A DNA stretch of 37,810 nt from Pigoraptor chileana. Taxonomy: Eukaryota; Opisthokonta; Filasterea. This document shows, piece by piece, positions 10,711 through 22,651 of the stretch. The notes beneath the pieces were generated by a model. It was not told the origin of the DNA and did no database searches. It saw only the letters and a program-made list of their open reading frames with translations. The stretch is from contig CALSCR010003839.1 in assembly GCA_943704495.1 (NCBI GenBank), positions 1 through 37,810 on the forward strand, in the 5' to 3' direction. Made by a program: the position numbers and the translations under genes. How positions within the stretch are numbered: position 1 is the first letter of the stretch; the number at the start of each line of letters is the position of its first letter.

Positions 10711-11700
10711 CTAAGGTGTGGGCTTGATCTTGAAGTGGAGGCCAATGAGGGAGAAGACGAGGCACCTCAAGTCCTGCACGAGATAGTGGAAGATCAGGAG
10801 ACCGTCGGGGTCTTTGCTGTTCTGGACGTCGGCGAGAGAACCTGAAGAATTGATGGTAGGGGTTGACAAAAAAGGCGTAGATGCCTCACTAAAATAAGCA
10901 CACTTTGGAACAATACACAACAGCCTCAGGCATTCCATGCACGGATCAACACGTCGACGGATCGCATCTTCGTAAACGACGCCAATTTCCAACGGCAAAC
11001 AAAACGCACCGATCTTTGCTGTCGTGAAGGCGATGTGCTCGTCTCCAAGCACAACCTCAAGCTCTTGCCGTCCAACACGGTCGGCATTGGGCCACATGTT
11101 GTCGTCTTCTTTCATAATCTCACTGTCCTCAATAATGCGCTTCACTTCCTGCATGACGCTCTTGTCGACGTACACCTGTTGTTGATGTTGGACAACAAAG
11201 CAACGCATGTGTCAAAACAAATAAGACTCGAAGTGAAGCTACCTTCAAACAATATATAAGTGCAATGGATGGAAGATTACTCGCGCATAACAATAAGAGA
11301 CATCCTTTACAAACCAACTGCTTTGGGCAAATCATCACCCACCTCCTTACGGATGATTGTGTCATTCTTGTAATTTGAGTTGTTTGCGTAGCGCAACTTG
11401 CCTGCATTTGGCACGGCAATCATTAACGGAGATAAAAAGGCAGCAGAGAATGAGAAACTAGGCTCTCAGCTTTCGAGTTGATTCCAGCGACGCATTGTTT
11501 CACCCATCAAAATTTGCTCTCAAACAAGCAGGCATTCAGTGCCACGTAATGCTGATTATCAAGAGCCCACCGATCTATGACACACGAGATTAAGACCCAC
11601 CGCTTGGCGTAAACTCAAACTCGAGAAACTCGTGGCCAAACTTGCCCTTGTGGCCAGTGTAATACCGGAGGTAAATCTGCTCCTCACCCGCGTCACCCAT
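10711..11700 (-). CDS. MAGOH: Mago nashi, core subunit of the exon junction complex
   Basis: Four exons on the minus strand: 11700-11601, 11401-11343, 11175-11010 and 10841-10711. Phases are consistent and the product is 151 residues, close to the human protein. It is easily recognised: [22 protein letters not shown], then [20 protein letters not shown], then [39 protein letters not shown], and the end [14 protein letters not shown]. In the known complex Mago pairs with Y14 (RBM8A) and locks eIF4A3 on spliced mRNA upstream of exon junctions, affecting export, translation and nonsense-mediated decay. Nothing conserved appears to be missing. The start at 11700 gives MGDAGEEQ in front of the first conserved strand. 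The gene is convergent with the one ending at 10485. Confidence 0.97.
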
Positions 11701-12493
11701 CTTTGTAAATCACACCCCCAAAACTTAATAAGAAGGTAATGTGGATGCTCTGCTTCTTCTACCGGCAATGTATTGCATAGTCTTCCATCTTTTAAAGTTT
11801 TTGTTTCGCAAATCTGCGCGGACGGCCCCAGTGGCGACTGCCCGTGTGCGTTTGCAGCTGTTTTGGGAAACCGGCAAAAACTATTTGGAAATCCCATCAA
11901 AACATATCGGGATTCCACTGTCCATATTCAAATCAAACTCCCTCGGCCAGAGTCCGCACAATCCCGGGATGATCCCGGATTTACTCTTCCCGCCAAAATT
12001 CAAATGGCGGCGCGGTCAACAGTCTTATGCCGCTCGGGATCCGAGCCGCGGAGCTGCCGTGCATGCAATTGGCATCCACTTGCACTCAATAAAATAACTT
12101 TTCATAATAGTTTTTCATTGACGAATATTCTTCAAAAAGTACATATGGAGTTCTGTCGATTATCTTCATGTTTTCTTTGGCCTTTTCCCATATCTATAAT
12201 CTCGGGATGTCGAATGAATGCTAAAGTACCGTTGCGATACGAGGAAAGAGACATAACTGTTTGCCATCTGCCCTCACGTACGCCAACTTCATGTGAATAG
12301 CATATCTACTGCGTTTATTGATTGAAATGTAGTTGACTTTGGGTATAGGCAATATTGTAAGTTCTTAACTTTCGCCTGATCCACTTGTGCACGGGCGCTG
12401 CATTTCAGATAATTATGGAAGCCTTTCTGCCCCGTTCTCGACATTCCGGAGCAACTACTGAGGCCAGCACAACCAGGAGAGGCCAAGACCAAA
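11701..12493. other. Region without a supported gene between MAGOH and the gene at 12494
   Basis: Open frames here look random in composition and have no family resemblance. A possible extra first exon of the next gene begins with ATG at 12416 and would need a 46-base intron ending at about 12540, which is short compared with its neighbours. The stretch probably holds the promoters of MAGOH and of the gene at 12494. Confidence 0.5.
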
Positions 12494-15026
12494 ATGTACC
12501 TAACAATCTGTACCTCTCGCAATTCATATTATCTATGTCAGTTCGTCAATCACGAGAGTGCATTATTAAGCCGACACATTGCTGGTCCAGAAACAAGCCA
12601 CGTCCCTGCACAGGTCCGTGCACGGCACGATGTGCTCGGAAGACTGGGCATCTTCAACAAAGGAAAGATATCCAAGATGATAAAGCGACCTCCGAATGCT
12701 GGAAAGGGTTGGTCCATCGCATAATGCAGAATTCATTGCCTCCCGAATGGAACCAATTTGAGACTGGCTATTGACTAAGTGCCTTACCGCTCAGTCACTG
12801 CGGTCCAGCATTTTTCGGAAGACTCTTTCTACCAGTACGAGAATGATGACTCCGACAAAGAGAATCGAGACATACTTCACCTTCCTCCAATTCACGCTGG
12901 TGGCAGAAAAGCACCGGCATCAAGAGGCACTCGAATAGTCGATCTCACACTTGCTCCTATCACTGGTGAGCGCATCCGAGCCGGTTGCCGTCCCTGCCGG
13001 ACCGAAAATTCCTATTAATGATCTGTGCAATGTATATTTCTCCAGTCTCGCGAAGTGTATCGCCATCTTCCAGACCGATCGTCCTCAGAGACAATGGCGC
13101 GGGACGCACTTCCGAGGTCCTCACTCTAAAGAGTGCGACCGCCTTGAGCACACAATGCCCGCCGTCGACGCCACCCCGTCAGCAAGATGACATGCGACTT
13201 CTCGACAAGCAGCTGCGGTCGTCGCGAATTCAGCGCATCCCGCGCAGCAACCTCCTCGATATTCTAGCCGCTGCAAAAGCGCGAAGGATGAATCCTCGTT
13301 GTGGCGCTGGGAATAGCCAAGCATCCACGTTTGGTTCCGGTGGAATGACAGCACCGCCACTGTGCGACACTCCCGGATTCCGCGCTCAATCGGTGCGAGC
13401 GATGCCCGTTGTACGTGATTGCGTTGGTATGGAAAATCGTTCGGTTGCCGTTGACGTGAATCTTCCATCTTTTGCAGGCACCGGAGATCCCTCTTGATCG
13501 ACTCGCACGCGAACTCATGGACTCAACCAAAAAGGAGTTTTTTGATGCCGGAGCGGAAGCACTGCAGAACTCAACGGCTCTTAAATTTGATGGCCTCCGC
13601 GTTCTGAAGGATGAACGGACAACGGTTGGTAAACATGTCCTCCCTTTGGGCACCTTGTGCGTGTAAACATGTCTCCTCAAATTCACGCATCCCGTCAGCA
13701 TATATTAATTGAACGTAATTGAACGCATGCAGCCAAAGCCTGGGTGGATGACACAAGAAGGTAGTGAAGCGACGATGCTATTTTGACGCGCAAAACCTTC
13801 AGCTCTTATATGATTTTCTAATGATGAAAGTTACGCACTCCACAGCAACACATTACAAGGATGCGCTTCTTCGCAATCTAAGAAGCCTTATTGACCTGAG
13901 GTAAGAGGAACTCTGTTATGACAGTATTGGCTGTCATCCTTGTTCCTTTAATGTGTTGAACTCACTGAACTTTGATGAATCTCGATATTTCTAGCATTCC
14001 CGAAACCATGAAAATGCCTGAGACAACCAGCGCTACGCCTAAGCAGAAAGGCCAGACCCACTCGGCACGTATAACGCCGCAACGGCGACCTCGTTCTGCC
14101 CAGAGCCCAGCAAAAGGTGCAGTGTGTGTGTGCGTATTGGTGTGTGTTTGTTTGTTGCCGATATGGTAGCAAGTCAGATTGTGCCCTCTGACGTCTTCCA
14201 TCTGTTCACAAGCCGGCTGCAGTCCCTCAAACAACTCGTGAGTCTGTGCGTACGCCGCGCCCAGAGAATACTGCGCCGGCATATCAACAAGAGAGCACAA
14301 GTCAGACGATGGGGTGCTCATTCCCAGAGGCGTCAGAGTCATCGTCACAGCTGCTCGAGAACATTAAGCGGCGTCGATTGGTCCCCAATGACGTCATTCC
14401 TCACGGACTCGGCTACGAGTATGCGGTGGCGGATGGTGTGAACGGGTTTACGACGACGACGGGAATTTCGTCAACGGCGGATGCACTGCCTTATCGATCT
14501 GCCTGGTCCGAGGGGCCTGCAGATGTATTTATGGGCACATCGCAGTAAGTGCAACTCTGTGGACTGCAAAGCTTTATTCAATTTCGGTATAAGTCAGCGT
14601 TACTAACACAGAAGCTCTATATCGGCACCCAGGACGCGTGCCAAGGACAACTCTAGCCGTCTTGCAGCAGCAGCCTATAATATCCATGACGCATTTGATA
14701 GTAATCCTACTGACATGCTTATGGAGGAGGACTGGAACGTGGCGGATGGCGCAATGGGCTATGATGGGGAGGGCATGGTGTGGTCAGAGATGCCACGTGA
14801 CGACGCATACGGCCATCACGACCAATTACGCGGCGGTCAAGGAAACACCACACGCACATACGATCGCCTCGACGGACGCATACTCACGACTGACGATCTG
14901 ATCTTTGGTGGGCCGATTACTTGCTCACCACGGCCCGCACCGGTGCGATGGCCTCCCTTGTACCCGTTTGACTACGAGAGTAGCAACGAGAATCTTCGGA
15001 AGATGCCGCCACACAGAATGTTCTAG
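12494..15026 (+). CDS. Unrecognised 8-exon gene, KEN-containing low-complexity protein
   Basis: I do not recognise this gene. Exons that join in phase are 12494-12707, 12795-12965, 13046-13410, 13478-13624, about 13761-13900, 13995-14116, 14223-14544 and 14633-15026, giving about 624 residues. The intron before the last exon has a TACTAAC branch site at 14601-14607. The N-terminal part includes the helical stretch RHDVLGRLGIFNKGKISKMI and an acidic DDSDKENRD, which contains a KEN triplet. The middle has SP-rich sequence, then RSNLLDILAAAKARR. The best-ordered part is LARELMDSTKKEFFDAGAEA followed by RRCYFDAQNLQLLYDFLMM and HYKDALLRNLRSLIDLR. The C-terminus is acidic and ends NENLRKMPPHRMF. 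Serine-proline sites and the KEN triplet would fit a cell-cycle-regulated nuclear protein, but this is weak inference. The first exon and the 13625-13760 intron are the least certain parts. Confidence 0.65.
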
Positions 15027-15143
15027 TGACTTCAGTGGACGAAAAGGTGGTGCAATGTGCGAATGATTGATGCCCACAATCTGGATCGTATGTACATGCC
15101 CTTATATTGTGCGACACCCGTCACCAATGTCCGCACACCTTGC

Positions 15144-18100
15144 CTAAGACATGTGTGCCATGCGACTGAAATTTGAGAGCATCTGCCGCTGCAGCATTGA
15201 AGTGATCGCTTCTCCCGCCTCGGCGTCCTCACCACCGTCCGCGTTCTTCCGCGGTGCTGCCCCGACGGCTGCCGCCCCGGAAGCCGATGTCGTCATGGAT
15301 CGCCCAAACTTTTCGTAGTCGATCGCCTTCTTGAGTTCACCAAGTGTTGCCTGCAATGATCGGATCGACAGAATGCGACACAAACCAGTGAATATCATTA
15401 CACATTCGCACACAAAGCAGGTTGCCAGTGGGCACACCGATGTTCTTCAAACGTGGAGACAATAGAACGCACCTGATAGAGGTCAACGTGCTTCTTGAGT
15501 GCGTCCTTTGCTATAGGAAATTTGTTGATCCCTTGCTTGTCGAGCTTCAGGAGCATCTCTTTAAAGTGAAACATCTGCAGAAACGCAAGCGCACACAGGT
15601 GCAGAGGGCAGTTTTGTTAGAACGAAGTCGACACAATGCATGCACAGTGCATCCGTAACTGCACCATCGCATGCATGCCTGATGGCGTCATCTGCTGACA
15701 GCACTCTCGCAAACGGAGAGAACATCCACCACAACTTGCCATATGTGCCTTTGCAATATACCTGGGTAGAATGAGATGGTGCCGTGTCCAAACTATCGGA
15801 TCGTTCACAATGCGACAAGCCAAGCGGAACAATGCACAAATGCAGATCACCAACCTCTTCCGGCCTGAGAAAAGTATATGCGTTGCCAGATTGCCCAGCT
15901 CGCGCCGTTCGTCCAACACTGCATTTACGAGCAGTGAGGTTTAGAAAAACAGTTTGAAGACGGCCGCTCATATACATACCACCATATATATATACCACAC
16001 ACATACAAAGAATAGTGCGTACAACAAACATGTCATCAGGAGCAACACAACTAAAACATCCACCGAACGAAGACTTACCGGTGAATGTATGTCTTGACAT
16101 AGACGGGTGCGTCGTAGCTGATCACGTGCTGGACATTATCCAGGTCCATTCCGCGAGTCATTGCGTCAGAGCACACAAGCACTTTGATCGATCCCCTGCG
16201 AAAATCCTCCAACATCTGCGTGCGATTGCGCTGTGGGAGGCTGCTGCTGTACTCGGCAACGTCAATCCCGCCAAATAGCTTCAGAAGGAGAAACAAACGA
16301 TGGGTGCTCTCGACCGACGCGGTGAAACAAATGACGCGATCAAACTTGAGATCGCGCAGGAGATGGAGAAGAACGAGTGGCTTTTCGCCCGCAGAACACA
16401 CGACAGAGTATTCCTTGAGTGTGGCAGGTGTTGCAAAGCGCACAAACGGTGCCTGTGTCGAAACATTGGCGTCGGCGCCAGTCTTGTGTGCCACGCCATC
16501 TCCGGCTCGCTTGCGGATGGAAAAGAAACGCGGGCTGTAAAGATTCAAGCTCGCAATTTTCTCCGGATTATTCGTAAGTGTCGCGGAGAACAGCAGCTTC
16601 TGTAGAGGAACGCCCTCGCGGCACATTGCCGAGGGGGTGACCGCCGACATTCCGCCCGACTGACGGGCCATCCCGACCGCCCACGCATCATCTCCGTGCC
16701 TATCATCCGGGGTTGATGTTCCTTGCGCCGACCTTAATACCTTTGGCAACCACTGTTGGTACGACTGGTGCAACAAACGATCGGCCTCATCAACGACGAG
16801 AAAGCGAAGGTGCTTTAGCGTAAATCCGGGTGTTGAGGTAATGTGGTCCACCAGACGTCCGGGGGTGCACACAAGAATGTCAATCTGGGGGCCTTCTGCT
16901 TCCACACCCTTGTCCTTGCCCTTCCCCTCGCCCTCGCCCACTGAACCCGCGCGTTTTGAGGTCTGGCAGTTAAATTCTTCTTGCTCCCTCACAAACGGAG
17001 TCTGTCCCGTGGAGACGACGACACGAAGGTTTGTGCCAACGGTAACTGCATCAAGCACGACCTTGACCTGTCGTGTAAAAATAAAACGTATGTTGTTCAT
17101 GATTCGAGAACACAAAAAAACAAGAAACTTTTGAGCTAATAATCCTCTACAAGCCTATTAATTTGCTGTTGCTGCCTTTTGATTGATAGTTTTGTGCAGA
17201 AAAGAGACGACAACATAGTGCAAACACATATATATACACACACACATGCCCACGCAGAATGTGTAAATGCAGACAGCAACGCACCTGCAACGCCAAGTCG
17301 CGGGTGGGCTGCAGGATGAGCGCCCTCAGCCTGGGCACAACACGGTCCCGCAATGCCTGATGCACGATTAAAGCGAAATTGCCGGCGGATGAGTGAGAAG
17401 TGTCCCGCGGATAAGTGAGCAGTGTTATCCCAAAGCAGTGCGTCCAAACGCCACAAACACAAACATTTGATTCGATTTGACTCCCTTTCTAACATTAAAA
17501 TTATTGGAAGCATAAAGAAACAAATGGGCAGAAAACTACAACACTCAGGCACGCAACACACCTCCACAATCGGTACGGCAAAGGCAAGTGTTTTTCCACT
17601 TCCGGTGGGCGCACACACGCAAATATCGCCCGGATGTATCGGGGATTTAGTGCCCGCGAGAATGACAGGGAGTACCGCGCTTTGTACTGAGAGTGCACAT
17701 GTATATAGTTACGACATGGTAAGCGTCAGGTGGGAGAAGCGGCCGCGATCACAGCCATCGACGCAACAAAACGAGAACACATACACACAGCACTGTCAAT
17801 ACAACTCACCGGAAAAGAAGTGCGTGATGCCCTGCTTACGCAACGCAGACACCGTCCCTTCCGACAGCCCGAGTGTGTCAATCGCCACCTTCTCCGCCTG
17901 CGCAGAGTCAATCTCAACCGCATTCTCAACCCACTTTGGAACAACCCTGATCTTCTCTTCCTTGCCATCCCGCTGCGATGCCACGCCCCGACCCGGCTTT
18001 TTCTGTCTGTCGGATTTCTCCGACACATCGACGTTACCATAGTCGCGTGTTTGTGCGTCCATGTCCACCTCCTTTTGCGCCGCATCTTCTGAGATGGGAT

Positions 18101-18893
18101 CGACCGGTGGTTCGTCGAATGTTTTCTGTGCTGGCGGTGCAGCGGGAGCATCAGTGGCAGTGTCGTCTCGTTTTCGTTTTTTCCCCTTTGACGACTTCTT
18201 CCCAGTGGATTCTCTACCGTCCTCCTCGATCGGCGTAACATCTTTGGCGGGTTCAGCACGTGCCGCCGCGACAGTCCCTTGAGCGTTGGACGCAGAATGG
18301 CTACCAATCTTCACAGGGACAATCGTGTCCGCTGTAGTCTTTGCAACTTTGCCGACTTCAGTGACGGCAACCGTTGTTTCTTCCTTGCGCGTTTCTTCTT
18401 TTCGCCGCTTCGTCGCCGGCCCCTCTGTGACGGTTGGTGCTCGTCGATCGTCGGCCGCATCACTGCCGCCCTTTCGCTTGTGCTTGCGACCCACACCATC
18501 AATCTCGGCTGTGGAATCAGACATGATTGTATCAGAAGTGGCGGATGTCTTATTGTCAACTTTGCTGGAACCTCTCGGTGTTGGCGCGGGCGATTGAATG
18601 ATGACATTTGCCGCGGCGTCCTTTACCGGATGTATCGCCCCTGCGTCCGACACCCGCTTCTTCACGTCCTTGGACTTCTTATCTTCAGACAATACAAGAG
18701 AAACTGTTTTATCTCTCTTTTCGAAGTTCGCCGGGACAGGCTGGGCTTGCTGAGATGCATTTGCGGATGCCGTCGCCGATGCGCGCTCACGTGCCTTGTC
18801 AGCAAGGCGCTTGAGCAGATCGCTCGATTTCTGTCCCCCCTTTCCTCCCTTCTCCCCGCCATCGTCACCGACAAATCGATTGACGGCGAACAT
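15144..18893 (-). CDS. DDX51: DEAD-box RNA helicase, DDX51/Dbp6 type
   Basis: Seven exons on the minus strand: 18893-17810, 17686-17562, 17356-17285, 17067-16079, 15918-15855, 15574-15473 and 15350-15144. Phases agree and the product is about 880 residues. The first about 320 residues are a charged Lys/Glu/Ala-rich extension. Helicase motifs follow: Q-motif glutamine in SVQSAVLPV (Q363), motif I APTGSGKT (387-394), Ia PTRDLAL, Ib TPGRLVDHI, II VVDEADRL, III LLFSATLTNNPEK, IV RVICFTAS, V SDAMTRGMD and VI HRVGRTARAG. The phrases GRLVDHI, MPLQKLLFSAT-like PLQKLLFSATLT and HRLFLLLKLFGGIDVAE point to DDX51/Dbp6, a nucleolar helicase of early 60S ribosome assembly. Motif V reads TRG where the family usually has ARG. 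An acidic Glu/Gly/Lys insert lies between motifs Ia and Ib. The C-terminus after motif VI matches the family's short helical tail. Confidence 0.93.
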
Positions 18894-19672
18894 TTCAGAG
18901 CAATATATGGAGGGGAATAAGTGCTTGGCGAGTCTTTAGGAAGTTGCTTTTTGCAATTTTTCAACGAGGAATCTGAATTTCGGGAACTGATAGATCTGAA
19001 CGCGGCTGCACAACCGTAGCGCAAACACGTGTTGCCCAAACTATCCTTTTGTGGTATGAAGTGGTGATTTATGCAAGTAAATATACAAATAAGGAAATGT
19101 AACAATCTATTAATACAAATATGTATACTATGTATATATGATTACTATATTAGCAACAAACGCCCTGGCTGAAATGCATCCGGGGGAGTCGCGTGTCTCC
19201 TTGACGACAATACTGATGGTGACCGGCGCCAACATAATAGTTCACACTGCCTGCGCACTGAGCATGGGTACTCAAACGCAAGTTTCGGGAAGGTCGAGTT
19301 TGATTTAAAAACAAGACACAAAACACAGTGTGTTGAGTGTGCATATGTCGTCTGAAGACAGTGAAGTTTGAGGGTGATTCGATTTCGTGGCACTCATGGA
19401 CGTTCTTTGAGCTGTCTGTGCATCTCATTCGCTGCTGATTTGTCTGCGGACCAAACCTCAGTGCTGCTATTATTCGCGCCTCCCTTCGGCAATGCCACTG
19501 GCGGCCCCTTGCAATGGTCACTCCCTAGGAAGCGGCGGACGGGCGCTTTGCTGCACGTCCCCTTAATATTGCACACACCAAACGTGCACTTTATATAGGC
19601 TTCGCTTTTATCGCTGGACATCATTGGTCGTTGCGACTAGGTTAACGTGACGAGCGGAAACTCCACCCAAAG
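18894..19672. promoter_or_regulatory. Divergent promoter region between DDX51 and the CAP-Gly gene
   Basis: About 780 bases between two start codons, with no convincing coding frame. There is an AT-rich core near 19075-19150. A CACGTG box sits at 19025-19032 within the palindrome AACACGTGTT. Confidence 0.55.
19024..19033. promoter_or_regulatory. 10-bp palindrome with central CACGTG
   Basis: AACACGTGTT is a perfect palindrome in the DDX51/CAP-Gly divergent region, about 130 bases upstream of the DDX51 start codon. It is a candidate bHLH factor site by sequence and position only. Confidence 0.45.
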
Positions 19673-22614
19673 ATGAGGACAATTCGCGCATACCACATGG
19701 CGACAATATCGCACGAGGTGGATGAAGATGAAGCCAAAACACTCACAGCTGAGATGCTTGAGTTTGTGCGGCGGATGGAGGCTGGCGCCATGCGCGCTGC
19801 CAAAGAAATGATAAACGCAGGTTTCGTGGAGTCCGCGGACGATGAAGCTATAAGCGTTAAAGATGCCCGCATTATCGCGGCAATGATGGACACAAAAAAC
19901 AAAACTGTGCGTCGCAAGGACTATGAACTTGTGCGTGATGTGGATGGGCAACGCCTGAACGTGAGTGGTGGGCCAGGCATCCGCAGAATAGGGTCGGCGC
20001 CTCCGGCGTCAACGAAAGATGCAAGCGAAGGAGAACTGGGACTTGCGGAGTCTGCGCAACGGCAGGCGATGGAGGCCGAAATGGCCGCACTGCGTGTCAA
20101 ACTCGACTCGCTTCAATCGCGTCTTGATCTCAAGGAGAGGGAGCTTGCCGCCACGAAAAAGTCCTTGGAGACACACTCTGCACAGGCCACGGTGATAAGC
20201 AAGACCAATACCCGACAGGAACACGACGTTGATCGCCTGCACAAAGAAGTTGCGGTGGCGACGGACAGAATTGCAATGCTGAACGATCGCATCAATGCGC
20301 TTGAGGCAGAGCTTCGTTCTGTGCGTAGCCGTTATGATCAGGAGCAGCGGGCGGCTGAATTGGCGCGTACGGAACGCGATCGCGTTCAGGTACTTGTCGA
20401 GGAGCGAGATGATCAGTTGACGGCGGCGAAGGGGAAGATCAGCGCCCTGTCACGGGCGCTCAAAGATGCAATGGAGCGGAGTGCCCCAGAGCAGGATCAC
20501 AAGACTGCCGCTGTTGCCAGTGATGGTGGCGGCCGTCGCGCGTCGCAGCCTGAAGTGCTTCCAAAGAGCATATCGATGGGGAGCGAGGCGAGCATAGGAG
20601 CGTCTGCGCCAAACAACACGGTGGTGAGTCATAATGACGTCTCTGTGTTGTCCTCGGCGGGCGGCGGAAGTAAAGAGAGACTGGCCACAGTGTCCTTCGC
20701 CGATGCCGTTGTGCAGCCACACCACCAACAACAACAACAATCGCCCGCAACAGTCGGAAAGTCTGCCGCTTCGGAGAAATCTCTGGAAAATCTTTCGCAA
20801 GAAAGTTCCCGGAAAAGCGTTGACGATAAAAGTACAGAGCCGTCTGCGCGCCTCGTGTCGTCCTTTACTATGGACAGCGCCCAACAGGCCGAGCACGGCG
20901 CGCCCCAGCGATCAAGCACCCCTGTCAAAAGACAGACGCGGTCGCCGTCATCCCCGGGATCGAACCCGCGGATGTCCGCTCATGGAACCCGACGAGACGC
21001 CGAGCGACACCCGATGGGGGTGATTGTGGTGACGGGCGGGGCTGAACCGTGGTGCGATGACACTGGGCTCGTCATGCTCTGCGCACTCCAGCGCATAATG
21101 GAAGTGCGCGTCGTCGCCGTCGTGACGGAGCCCAACCGCATTGCGTCTGTGCGGCAGATCATGCACGATCTCGGATACGCGAGGATTCCGGTCGGATCGG
21201 AAATAGGGTTTCCGGGTGTGTCTGGGCGCAGGGAAGGGACAGACGTCGACTCGATGTTCTACAAGACGCTTGCACGGTCGGCCGATAAGAGCCTAACGGT
21301 CATTGCGTGCTGTGGCCTCGGCGTTGTCTCAAACCTCGTTTCGCGAGAGCGAGCGCTGTTTGCAAGCAAAGTTGAACGCGTTTTTGCAGTGTGTAATGTG
21401 CACACCGTGCCCATGATGAACGGCGTTGTTGCAATTCAGCCGGATGGTCCTATCTACGGCCCTGATATTGCGGTGCAGGACATGTACTCTACGCTCCAAG
21501 CACTCGGAGTGGCGACAACAACGATTGTCCCGGATGCACTTCACTCTGTGATGCTTCCAAGGAAGGTTTATGACGACATGGCTGATGTTGGGCGGCTGGG
21601 CATCGGTGCGACAATCCGCGCCGGGAGGAAGAACCAACTGACAAGTCTGTACAAAATTGCGTGCGCGCAGCAGGACAGCGCAAACAGGGGCGCCGTGCCA
21701 TCTGCAATCGACCAGGAGTGGTTTCTCGCGCGATATTGCGGCGGCGGTATTGCCGTGGGACCCTCGTCCGCGCTTACTTCCGGTGCGTCGTCGTCGTCTG
21801 GCGATCGGGCCGGGTCGGCGCGTGCGATTTGGAGGCATGTTGTGTGCGTGGACGAGCCTGCCGCCGTGGCTATTGTTGCGTCGATGCCCGAGTTGTGCAA
21901 CCGCTTTTTTGTCGTACAGCGGCACATTGTAAATGGCGTCGCACACGAGATCATCGGACCGTCCGCGGATGCATCCGTATCACTTCCAGCATCACTCGGC
22001 GTTGCAAACATGCGAGTGCTCGCGGCCTTTGTCGGGGATACGCTGGTTACCGCGATGAGCGAAGGCATCGAAGCCAAAAATGTGCCGGAAATGTCCGTAC
22101 GGAATCGGCTGTCTGCCGCAAAAGATAATATGTTGCGGAGCACGTTTCCCGTTGCCAAGGAAAAGTCCAGAAAGAAGAAAGGGCAGCCAAAGTACGAGAC
22201 GGTCACGCTGGGCACGCGGGGGTCGGCAAGTCCGGACGTGCAGCACACGCAGGTTTGTCTTGGTGTATAAATTGCGTTGTATGTATGTATGTGTGTGTTT
22301 GGGAAGTGCATCTGCTGATATGTGCTGAGTTCTTGATACCTCTGACGCCACATTCTCCCTCATGCACACACACACACGCATACACACACACACACACACA
22401 CATATTCAATTGCACTGACAACCGCCCTCTGCAGCAAGCCGGCTGTCCATGCACAGTCTGTAAGGGATCGCGCCTTCCCGAGGCACTTGCGGCACAGATG
22501 GAACGCAGCAAGAATTGGGAGGCATCGAACGCGTTACGTGGTCACATAAAACTGGGCGATCGTGTACAGCTGGATGGCGGATTGCTGGGTGAGTGCCTCT
22601 ATGCCTGTATGTGA

Positions 22615-22651
<37 letters not shown>

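Noticed and set aside
11741-12300. Two overlapping frames of 118 and 175 codons
   Set aside because: Their composition is random (many Cys, His, Ser and Trp), with no domain, no consistent splice sites and no in-frame neighbours.
19145-19624. Small frames on the minus strand in the DDX51/CAP-Gly promoter region
   Set aside because: Short, overlapping in several frames and without recognisable protein features. They are more likely non-coding promoter DNA.
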